Shown: positions 1 through 5,237 of the stretch, piece after piece | How the letters are laid out: the number at the start of each line of letters is the position of its first letter | How positions within the stretch are numbered: the stretch's first letter is position 1 | Origin: JBLHKE01 sp047619485 | GTDB taxonomy: Bacteria > Verrucomicrobiota > Verrucomicrobiia > Verrucomicrobiales > DEV007 | DNA: 5,401 bases | Assembly: GCA_047619485.1 (NCBI GenBank) | Contig: JBLHKE010000562.1 | Span: 1-5,401 of the forward strand | Direction of reading: 5' to 3' | The notes under the pieces: generated by a model | Databases searched by the model: none | Seen by the model: only the letters and a program-made list of their open reading frames with translations | Told to the model about the DNA's origin: nothing | Made by a program: the position numbers and the translations under genes

Positions 1-58
1 TTAAGGCAAATGCGAGCAGACCGACCGTGCAAAAATTGTATAATGCGTTCTTTGCCAT
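1..58 (-). CDS. N-terminus of a probable exported protein (partial, runs off left edge)
   Basis: An ATG at 58 on the minus strand opens a frame that stays open to the window edge for 19 codons, reading MAKNALYNFCTVGLLAFAL. A Lys near the start followed by a hydrophobic run (about residues 9-19) is the shape of the n- and h-regions of a Sec signal peptide. The cleavage site and mature protein lie outside the window, so no function can be given. No good Shine-Dalgarno is visible: the bases before the ATG are AT-rich, with only AAAAG a few bases upstream. The flanking DNA is AT-rich, as expected for a promoter region. Because only 19 codons are visible, this could still be a chance open frame. 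Confidence 0.4.
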   Translation of the reverse strand, partial: MAKNALYNFCTVGLLAFAL

Positions 59-336
59 ACTTTTAGATAAAAAATACCACTTCTAGCTGGAAGCGAATTG
101 TGAGGCGTCGCTGAATTTTTCGGCCGCGTCGCTCGCTCAGTTCACATTTTCTAGGACTGCCTGCTATCTGGATGATATCTTAAACTACAACAGGTTCCAG
201 CTCTTGATGACCTCAGAAAAAAACACATCGCCCCACCCAATCGAGCCGCCTCGTTCCTTAGAGGACACACGCCGAGCTCCGGCGCAGAACGCTTTCAGAA
301 TTTCAATTCCAGGCTCCCCAGACCAATCGATTCAGG
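59..336. other. Non-coding stretch, AT-rich on its left side
   Basis: No convincing gene is seen here. Up to about 200 the DNA is clearly more AT-rich than the rest of the window and probably holds the promoter of the leftward gene that starts at 58. The octamer GCGTCGCT occurs at 105-112 and again at 126-133, 21 bp apart start to start, which may be chance. A plus-strand frame from 207 (MTSEKNTSPHPIEPP...) runs to 455 but becomes low-complexity Gly/Arg/Trp text with no recognisable domain, so it is not called. Confidence 0.4.
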
Positions 337-549
337 ATGTTCATCGGTGGGATAGAGATGGTGGCGAGGTCGGAGGGGAGCGATGGGGCGGAGCCCTCCG
401 CGACTCTGCAGCCGGTAGAGACATGGAGACGTGTGCAGGTGTCGCCCGGGGTTGAGCTACATCTTCGTCCCGACCTACCGAAACTGAGGCCGGCGGAGTT
501 GAAGAAGCTGGTGGAGCGCCTGGAGAGGGCGCTGCGGCGGGCGTTGTGA
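337..549 (+). pseudogene. Possible C-terminal remnant of a MerR-like regulator
   Basis: This 70-residue plus-strand frame begins with ATG at 337 and ends with TGA at 547-549. Its second half (about residues 29-70) contains WRRVQVSPGVELHLRPDLP followed by a charged amphipathic helix (ELKKLVERLERALRRAL). The pattern Trp, short strand, PGVELHLR, then a terminal helix resembles the effector-side C-terminus seen in some MerR-family regulators, where it follows the N-terminal winged helix. No helix-turn-helix is visible upstream in this or another frame, so if the resemblance is real only the tail remains. The assignment is by eye. The alternative is a small orphan protein or a chance frame in GC-rich DNA. 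Confidence 0.3.
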
Positions 550-675
550 ATCACAGTGACCCGTGGCGTGTTCGACTACGAGCTGGAGCTGGTCGCAAGG
601 GTTCTAAAGATCGATGTCGGCGGGTGCAACCCGGTGGCAGGGCGCTCGACGAGGCAGCTACTTGAGGGGTGCAGG
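550..675 (+). pseudogene. Possible tail of an XRE-type helix-turn-helix domain
   Basis: The frame starting just after the stop at 547-549 reads ITVTRGVFDYELELVARVLKIDV and then drifts into Gly/Arg-rich text. The string R-x-V-x-D-Y-E-L-x-x-x-A-R-V-L-K-(I/V)-x-V matches the last two helices of Cro/C1-type (XRE) domains, where a conserved Asp-Tyr-Glu-Leu and Ala-(K/R)-x-L-x-V follow the recognition helix. The helices that should precede it are absent, because the frame is closed immediately upstream, and the reading after the motif is not protein-like. This looks like a short leftover of a regulator gene. It lies directly after the MerR-like fragment but in a different frame. Confidence 0.3.
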
Positions 676-918
676 ACGTGAGAGGCGTGCCGGGAGAGAT
701 GGCACCAAATGGTGTCATCACAACGGCGCCCCTACGACGGGGGTGCCGGGTTAGCCGCCGACCTCTTCGACCCGGGCCGATGGCGCGTTCGCCGATTCTT
801 CCGGCATCTGCTCTGCATAGACGGCACCACGATCCACGATCGTCACCGACAACTTCATGTTGTTTGCGGCGATGACCCCCTGCAAGTGCGGCTGCATGAT
901 TGGGCTATCGGCAGCATG
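676..918. other. Gene-free stretch with one small unidentified minus-strand ORF
   Basis: No recognisable gene is present. The most protein-like text is on the minus strand: a frame open from about 918 down to a TAA at 751-753, containing PHLQGVIAANNMKLSVTIV and then DRGAVYAEQMPEE. An internal ATG at 858 would give a 35-residue peptide. The text is not low-complexity and may be a fragment of a larger protein, but no family is recognised. The plus-strand frame that starts at 709 and covers the same DNA has the Arg/His-rich composition of a shadow frame. Confidence 0.25.
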
Positions 919-1060
919 ACGGCTCCGAGGACTTTCCAGACAGCTGGAGAACCGGATCGGACGGAGGCGAGTCCGGTCGAGATCGGGGGTCTGGAGCCGT
1001 CGTCCGGCACTGAAATCGCAGTATTTTCGGTTTCGACTGAGTATTTTGACCTTACGGTTC
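919..1060 (+). mobile_element. Right-end remnant of a second IS copy related to the one at 2604-4079
   Basis: This stretch aligns with 3936-4065, the region just inside the right end of the intact-length IS, in the same orientation. Shared blocks include GAGGACTTTCCA (927-938 and 3947-3958), a TGGAGAAC..GGATCG block, CGTCGTC.GGCACT, and GAGTATTTTGA at the end. Identity is imperfect and small gaps are needed. The outer part, 1032-1060 read on the minus strand, is the terminal inverted repeat. It shares 16 contiguous bases, CCGTAAGGTCAAAATA, with the left repeat at 2610-2625. Homology ends near 919 and no transposase sequence lies to the left, so only about 140 bp of this copy survives. Confidence 0.6.
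1032..1060 (-). repeat. IS terminal inverted repeat, third (orphan) copy
   Basis: Read on the minus strand from 1057, 26 bases match the left repeat at 2610-2635 at 22 positions, the first 16 in a row. The outermost GAATCCCC of the other two copies is shortened here to GAACC, as if about three bases were lost. Confidence 0.6.
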
Positions 1061-1263
1061 TGCAGCTGTAGCCGATTTTTCGGGCGCTACACCGTGGTGC
1101 GTTTAGCCTGCGGCGAGTGCCCCCGCCGGCAGCCGGAAGACAGCGGCCAGTGCCTGCTCTGCCCTCATCGGGAGCAAGCTCGGGCGGTTCCCACGCCCGC
1201 TCTCCTCCGATCCCCTCTTCCAAATAGATGGACAGCCGTCAGGTCGTCGGGACATAGTCAGCG
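1061..1263 (+). promoter_or_regulatory. 5' flank of the beta-propeller gene, no clear sites
   Basis: About 200 bp separate the orphan IS end from the ATG at 1264. It must hold whatever leader the beta-propeller gene has, but no good -35/-10 pair stands out in this GC-rich DNA. The bases just before the ATG (GGGACATAGTCAGCG) contain no strong Shine-Dalgarno. Open frames across this stretch on both strands are Arg/Pro/Gly-rich and not convincing. Confidence 0.3.
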
Positions 1264-2547
1264 ATGAAGAACGTCCTCACCCCGCTCGCCCTACTACTGT
1301 GGAGCTTTCCCTTAGCGGCCGCTGCCGATTGGCCGCACCAGCGCGGCCCACAACAAGATGGCACGCTCTCGGATGATACGTCCGCGCTGGAATCTCTGCC
1401 GGACGATCCGAAGATCGTATGGAAGATCCCCGCCACCGATGGATTTGCGGCGCCGATCATCAGTAATGGCCGCGTGATTTACGGCGACTTCCAAAAGCGA
1501 AAGGAAAGCTACCACGCCCTGCAACTGGCAGATGCGAAACCGCTCTGGGACGACGAGTTGGATGATCCCCACAAAGACGGATTTGGCACCGGTCCGCGTT
1601 GCGCACCCGTCAGCGATGGGAACCTCGTGCTGGTTCAATCATGCAAGGGCGAACTGCACTGTCTCGACGCAGGGAGCGGAAAATTGATCTGGCAGAAGAA
1701 CTTCCAATCTGATTTCGGCGCTCCTTACATCGGCGAAAAGGGCAAAGCCGCCGGGGCATCGCGTCACGGTTATGCCGCCAGCCCGTGCATCGATGGCGAC
1801 CACGTGATCGCCACCGCTGGCGGTCCGGGCGCCAGCGTCGTGTGTCTTGAGAAAAGAACTGGCAAGGTGGTGTGGAAGTCGCAGGACGATCTAGCGGCCT
1901 ACTCCCCACCATTGGTTGCGACCCTAGCAGGGGTCGAGCAAGTCGTCTGCTTCACCGCCAGTGGCGTGATCGGTTTGGAGCGAAGTCACGGGAAATTGCT
2001 GTGGCGAGTCCCTTTATCGACGGCGTTCGGCCGCCACGTTGTCGCCCCGATCGTGCATGGGGATCTGGTGATCGTCGGTTCCCACGAGATCGGTCTGGTC
2101 GCGACGCGCATTGTTGAAAAGAACGGTAAGGTCACCGCCCAAGAGGCCTGGAAACTCGGCAAGGAGATGGGGCCGAATTTTGCCAGTCCGATCTGTGTCG
2201 GCGATCACCTTTACATGGTTGCTGGACAACAGGTCGTGTGCCTCGATGTGAAAACCGGCAAACAAGCCTGGGCACAAGATGGCAAGATCCAAACCAAGGC
2301 GAACAGGGCTTTTGCGGCATTTATCGGCCTAGGGAAAAGCGTGATGATGCTGAACGACATGGGCGAGCTCATCCTATTCAAGGCGGATCCGAGCGCCTAC
2401 CGCGAACTCGGCCGCACTCAGGTCTGTGGAAAGAATTGGTGCCACCCCGCCTATTCGGATGGCACTCTGGTCGTTAGAGATGCCAAAAAACTCACCTGCA
2501 TCGATCTGCGTCCGAGCGCTAGGGACACCACTACCGACGACCTGTAG
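1264..2547 (+). CDS. Secreted PQQ-like beta-propeller repeat protein
   Basis: This 427-residue protein starts with a Sec signal peptide (residues 1-21: Lys3, a Leu-rich core, then LAAAA before Asp22), so it should act outside the cytoplasmic membrane. The mature start, DWPHQRGPQQDG, carries the W-x-x-x-RGP-x-x-DG motif typical of PQQ-like propeller proteins in Verrucomicrobiota and Planctomycetota. Blade motifs of the form C-L/I-D/E-x-x-TGK-x-x-W recur at about 83-99, 131-147, 192-208, 235-251 and 324-340, with a last partial strand at 410-416, giving a six- to eight-bladed BamB-like fold. No methanol-dehydrogenase catalytic motifs are obvious, so PQQ binding or enzyme activity should not be assumed and a scaffold or binding role is equally possible. 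Mature-part Cys residues are numerous (for example 113, 127, 133, 175, 194, 229, 311, 326, 388, 393). The gene is alone, flanked by IS ends on both sides. The stop is TAG. Confidence 0.85.
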   Translation: MKNVLTPLALLLWSFPLAAAADWPHQRGPQQDGTLSDDTSALESLPDDPKIVWKIPATDGFAAPIISNGRVIYGDFQKRKESYHALQLADAKPLWDDELDDPHKDGFGTGPRCAPVSDGNLVLVQSCKGELHCLDAGSGKLIWQKNFQSDFGAPYIGEKGKAAGASRHGYAASPCIDGDHVIATAGGPGASVVCLEKRTGKVVWKSQDDLAAYSPPLVATLAGVEQVVCFTASGVIGLERSHGKLLWRVPLSTAFGRHVVAPIVHGDLVIVGSHEIGLVATRIVEKNGKVTAQEAWKLGKEMGPNFASPICVGDHLYMVAGQQVVCLDVKTGKQAWAQDGKIQTKANRAFAAFIGLGKSVMMLNDMGELILFKADPSAYRELGRTQVCGKNWCHPAYSDGTLVVRDAKKLTCIDLRPSARDTTTDDL

Positions 2548-2603
2548 GACACACCCTTCGCCGTTTTGAAAGGCGATCGCCGGACGTGAGGGGGGAACGA
2601 ATT

Positions 2604-2635
2604 GAATCCCCGTAAGGTCAAAATATTCGAACGAA
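2604..2635 (+). repeat. Left terminal inverted repeat of the IS
   Basis: Read outward to inward, it begins GAATCCCC and contains the core TCAAAATA followed by a TCG..CGAA inner end. It matches the right end at 24 of 32 positions. The mismatches are mainly at positions 9-14, where this copy has GTAAGG. Confidence 0.65.
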
Positions 2636-2831
2636 GATCTCACCCTTTGAAATCAACATCGATCTTGCGGAAGAGCGACAGGATTTGAGTCGAGATGAGA
2701 CCTATCCTTCGAGGGGGAGGCTGTTGGGCTGCCCAGATGGGAGGAACCATAGGGTTGGACACCCGGCTTCGGGACAGGCCGATCCCCCACCCTGCTCCCT
2801 GCATCGGGCACAACTCGCACGTCCCTACTCC

Positions 2832-3914
2832 CTACGCCGCCTCACGGTGGTAATACCGCAGCATGCCGCCGAGGCGCTCCCGGCACCGGACATCGCCAAC
2901 CTCCTTCCCGATCTCGCCGCCCGCGCCGATGATCTGGTTCCCCAGTCCCTGGTGGTTGCGCTCCCCGTGGTAGTGGGCGACGAACTCTGCCAATGCCCGC
3001 TCCAGCTAGCGCTGGCCAAAGAAGATCATCCTGCCGAGACACTCGGACTTCAGCGATCGCATGTAGCGCTCGAGGTGGGCGTTTAGATTTGGACTCCTGG
3101 GCGGTAACAGGACAATGTCCATGTCTGTCATTCCTTTCAAGTAGGTGCGCAGCGGCAGGAACTTGGTGTCCCGGTCTACGAGCAGGTGGCTCGCGCCATC
3201 GAGGAATCCTCCACAGGCAGTCAAGTTCCGCGCCACCTGCCTGACCCAGTCCCCGTCAGGACTTTCGGTGACTCCCGCGATCTCCACGCGGCGAGTGTTC
3301 AGGCGCATGGCGACGAGGATGTATAGCGTGGTCAGCCCGCTCCTGGTCCACACCTCGACGGTCGTGAAGTCGATGGCGGCGATCGATTCCCAGCGCGCCT
3401 GGAGGAACGTCTTCCAGGTCGTCGTCTGTTTCCTTTCAGGTGCCGGTTCGATACCATGTCCTCTGACGATCTTCCCGACGGTGGTGTCGGAGATCTGGTG
3501 GTCGAGGTTGGCCAGCACTCGCTGGATCCGGTCGTAGCCCCAGGACGGGTTCTCCCTGGCCATGCGCAGGACGAACTCGACAACCTCTTCGGATATCGGC
3601 GGTCGTCCGGGGGCTTTCTTGCGGCGCTCGCTATAGTCCCACTTGGCTGCGACAAGCCGCCGGTGCCAGCGCAGGATCGTATCGGGTGTAACGATGGTCG
3701 TAAGCTCCATCAGCGCCCTGCGGCCGAGGGCCTTGCCTTTGGCAGCGAGAACTCTTCTCTGTTGGTCAGAGAGGAGGATCCGCCTCCTGCCCATCTTCTC
3801 CATCAGTATCCGGATCTGGGCGTTCTAGAACTCGATAATATCCTGCTGCTGGCGGTTCACCAATCCGGACAGAATCAGGAAGAACAGCTGCCAGGGGCGG
3901 AGGATGAAGTTCAT
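2832..3914 (-). pseudogene. Integrase-core (DDE) transposase, broken by two in-frame TAG codons
   Basis: Read through two stops, the frame from ATG 3914 to TAG 2832-2834 encodes 360 residues, full length for this transposase type. In order it has an N-terminal hydrophobic/Gln-rich start (MNFILRPWQLFF, then NRQQQDIIEF), a helix-turn-helix part (about 45-85, with TPDTILRWHRRL), a Lys/Arg and GRP linker (about 97-105), a second helical part containing NPSWGYDRIQ, and the rve catalytic core. The likely catalytic triad is Asp182 (AAIDFTTVEVW), Asp247 (LVDRDTKF) and Glu282 (NAHLERYMRS), a D-34-E spacing. The C-terminus has HYHGERNHQGLGN and RERLGGMLRYYHREAA. TAG replaces codon 30 (3825-3827) and codon 303 (3006-3008). 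The longest intact piece (3803 to 3006, 265 residues) keeps the triad but lacks the first 37 and last 57 residues. No frameshift is needed, so decay is recent or slow. Confidence 0.85.
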
Positions 3915-4047
3915 GGAGTCTGATGCCGGAAACGAGTCGGCTCTTCGAGGACTTTCCACTTGGAGAACTGGATCGTGCGAGGGTCTGATCGGCTGCGATC
4001 GAGGATCTGGCGTCGTCGTCTGGCACTCAAATAGGAGCGTTTCCGGG

Positions 4048-4079
4048 TTCGGCCGAGTATTTTGAACAACTGGGGATTC
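4048..4079 (-). repeat. Right terminal inverted repeat of the IS
   Basis: Read on the minus strand from 4079, it begins GAATCCCC, then AGTTGT in place of GTAAGG, then TCAAAATACTCGG and an inner CGAA. It pairs with 2604-2635 at 24 of 32 positions. Confidence 0.65.
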
Positions 4080-4084
4080 CTCAT

Positions 4085-4390
4085 ACGCGCCGCTGTGAAC
4101 TCATTGATGATGCAGGACGCCACAATGGCGATAGGGAGTTATCAAAGCAGTTGTATGAAGACGGGATGGCGAGGGCATTTTCGACCTGTAACACGAATCA
4201 CTCGCAACCGACCGGTCACAAGGCGAGCAACCGCGACCTCACCTTGCTCATCGCGCCGACCAATCCGGACCGGATCGAACTCGGCAAAGGGCTGCAGCGC
4301 TGAGCACACGAGAGCTACTGGCTCGATGACAAGTTTACCGATACAGCACCGGGCACGCAGCCGGAGAGCTGGTGCCTAGTCCGTCCGAAT
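4085..4390 (+). pseudogene. Fragment of a DUF499-type ATPase gene (anti-phage associated family), with internal stop
   Basis: A plus-strand frame through TGT at 4094 reads CELIDDAGRHNGDRELSKQL, then YEDGMARAF, then KASNRDLTLLIAPTNPDRIE and LGKGLQR, where it meets TGA at 4301-4303. It continues in frame as AHESYWLDDKFTDTAPG and TQPESW up to about 4368. A Trp at the TGA (TGG to TGA) would restore a smooth LGKGLQRWAHESYWLDD. The stretch from KASNRDL to ESW resembles a segment of large DUF499 ATP-binding proteins, which often sit with DUF1156 methyltransferases in phage-defence loci. This match is from memory, not a search. The part before KASN is unidentified and may be a different gene joined on. 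Only about 100 of an expected 1,000 or so residues remain, starting right at the IS edge and ending at the regulator's stop codon. Confidence 0.45.
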
Positions 4391-5035
4391 GCGGTAAACG
4401 CAGCGCCGGGTGCCTGCCACGATGTGCTCAGATCTCTCGACCGCTACGTCCTCACCAAGAATGGCGCGGAAGACTTCCATTTCCGAATCGCAAAGCTTGG
4501 AGCACACTTTGGCCGCAGTGGAGATCGGGCAGTGGTTCTGGATCAGCAGGAACGATCCGTCAGGCTGGCACTGTACTTCGGCCATGAAGCCTTCTTCATT
4601 CCTGAGGGTAGCTAACGCCTGCAGTCGATTCTGGAGTGTATCGCGAGCCGGGATACGGGACCGGTAAATCTCGATCTGTTGCTCGGCGCATCGCGAGATA
4701 AGTCGTTTGACGCCCTCTTCGCCGAAGGTGTCTTCGGCCGCGTTCAACAAATTCACGGTCATGACCGCATGGGCGTCAGGAAACTCCGACTCGGCTGCCG
4801 GCGTCAGACACCACATCTTGGCTGGCCGTCCAATGGCGCGTTGCTCTTCCTGGTAGGTCACCAGTTCGTTTGTGCGCAGAGCGTAGAGATGTTGGCGGAC
4901 GGCCATGGCAGAGATACCCAGTTGCGCTGCCAAACTTCCCGAATCGCGCGGCCCCTGCTGCTTGAGCAGATGCAGGATCGCCTGCCGATTGGGGACGCGA
5001 CCGGATTTTTTCTGAACCTCACCGGGTATCTTCAT
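4376..5035 (-). CDS. SufR-like Fe-S-sensing winged-helix transcriptional regulator
   Basis: This 219-residue protein has an N-terminal DeoR/ArsR-type winged helix: helices at about 17-27, 33-41 and 43-56 (LAAQLGISAMAVRQHLYAL), then a wing with the typical GRPAKMWCLT at 69-78. The C-terminal part, about 150-215, is the Cys-containing sensor module of COG2345/SufR-type proteins: QNHCPIS (Cys169), Cys178, Cys182 and a final RRCVYRI (Cys212), with extra Cys at 76, 116 and 156. SufR proteins in cyanobacteria and mycobacteria bind a Fe-S cluster and repress Fe-S assembly genes until the cluster is lost, so a similar role is inferred. The gene is divergent from a ferredoxin across a 202 bp region with four palindromic repeats, which supports autoregulation plus control of the ferredoxin. 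The ATG at 5035 has no clear Shine-Dalgarno (upstream CTTCCCGGC). The 3' end overlaps the decayed DUF499-like fragment. Confidence 0.8.
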   Translation of the reverse strand: MKIPGEVQKKSGRVPNRQAILHLLKQQGPRDSGSLAAQLGISAMAVRQHLYALRTNELVTYQEEQRAIGRPAKMWCLTPAAESEFPDAHAVMTVNLLNAAEDTFGEEGVKRLISRCAEQQIEIYRSRIPARDTLQNRLQALATLRNEEGFMAEVQCQPDGSFLLIQNHCPISTAAKVCSKLCDSEMEVFRAILGEDVAVERSEHIVAGTRRCVYRIRTD

Positions 5036-5086
5036 GCCGGGAAGCTTACGGCAAACCTGCCTTGAAGGCCAGCCGCATCAGCAATT

Positions 5087-5114
5087 ACTTTCAAAAGATA
5101 AAACTTTCGAAAAG
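5087..5114 (-). promoter_or_regulatory. Operator pair 1 (regulator-proximal): two CTTTC(A/G)AAAG-type boxes
   Basis: ACTTTCAAAAG at 5087-5097 and ACTTTCGAAAAG at 5103-5114 start 16 bp apart. They lie about 52-79 bp upstream of the regulator ATG (5035), where an autoregulatory site could overlap the leftward promoter. The 16 bp spacing equals that of the other pair. That the regulator binds them is inferred from position and symmetry. Confidence 0.6.
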
Positions 5115-5143
5115 CCCCTTGCGGAACAAACAGCGTCGCCTAC

Positions 5144-5171
5144 ACTTTCGAAAGCATTTACTTTCAAAAGT
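5144..5171 (+). promoter_or_regulatory. Operator pair 2 (ferredoxin-proximal): two CTTTC(A/G)AAAG boxes
   Basis: ACTTTCGAAAG at 5144-5154 contains the perfect 10 bp palindrome CTTTCGAAAG. ACTTTCAAAAGT at 5160-5171 starts 16 bp later. The pair lies 67-94 bp upstream of the ferredoxin ATG and would cover the suggested -35 of its promoter, a layout that fits repression. Confidence 0.6.
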
Positions 5172-5186
5172 CAGGCAACGGATACT
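5157..5186 (+). promoter_or_regulatory. Tentative sigma70-type promoter for the ferredoxin
   Basis: TTTACT (5157-5162) and GATACT (5181-5186) each match 4 of 6 consensus bases with 18 bp between them. The -35 overlaps the second box of operator pair 2. It is weak by sequence alone and is supported mainly by position, about 50 bp before the ATG. Confidence 0.3.
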
Positions 5187-5237
5187 GAGCCACCTGAGAA
5201 GACCGGAGCCCGAGTGCAAGAACCTAAACAGAAATTT

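Larger units (their letters stand above)
2604..4079 (-). mobile_element. Insertion sequence with DDE integrase-core transposase (degenerate copy)
   Basis: The element is 1,476 bp, bounded by imperfect inverted repeats (2604-2635 and 4048-4079), with one transposase gene on the minus strand. About 200 bp lie between the left end and the transposase stop, and about 165 bp between the right end and its ATG. No target-site duplication is visible: the left flank is ...CGAATT and the right flank is CTCATA.... Size, single ORF and transposase type fit an IS481/IS3-like rve-domain group, but the formal family was not checked. Two in-frame stop codons in the transposase and divergent ends suggest an old, inactive copy. 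It sits 56 bp after the beta-propeller stop. Confidence 0.7.

Noticed and set aside
105..133. Direct repeat GCGTCGCT, 21 bp apart, as an operator for the leftward gene
   Set aside because: It is short, with only two copies and no symmetry, so chance cannot be excluded.
855..1223. Minus-strand 122-codon open frame between the debris and the beta-propeller gene
   Set aside because: It runs through the IS remnant and its inverted repeat and has Gly/Arg/Ser-rich composition with no motif.
2558..2582. Possible terminator after the beta-propeller gene (TCGCC / GGCGA hairpin) and the GGCGATCGCC palindrome resembling HIP1
   Set aside because: The stem is only 5 bp with a 9-base loop and no T-tract. 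A single GCGATCGC site means nothing outside cyanobacteria and is expected by chance in GC-rich DNA.
3006..3827. Amber (TAG) recoding to rescue the transposase
   Set aside because: Natural stops of the beta-propeller gene, the regulator and the transposase itself are TAG, so TAG is used as an ordinary stop here. A pseudogene is simpler.
3456..3923. Long plus-strand open frames opposite the transposase
   Set aside because: They are shadows of the minus-strand transposase. The composition is irregular and there is no domain, whereas the minus frame shows clear catalytic motifs.
1032..4079. Integron attC sites or CRISPR-like repeats to explain the three repeated segments
   Set aside because: The repeats are inverted at the two ends of a transposase-bearing segment and lack attC core sites or regular spacing, so IS ends explain them.
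4679..5065. Plus-strand open frames across the regulator gene
   Set aside because: The minus-strand frame has a full winged helix and Cys sensor module. The plus frames are its antisense shadows.
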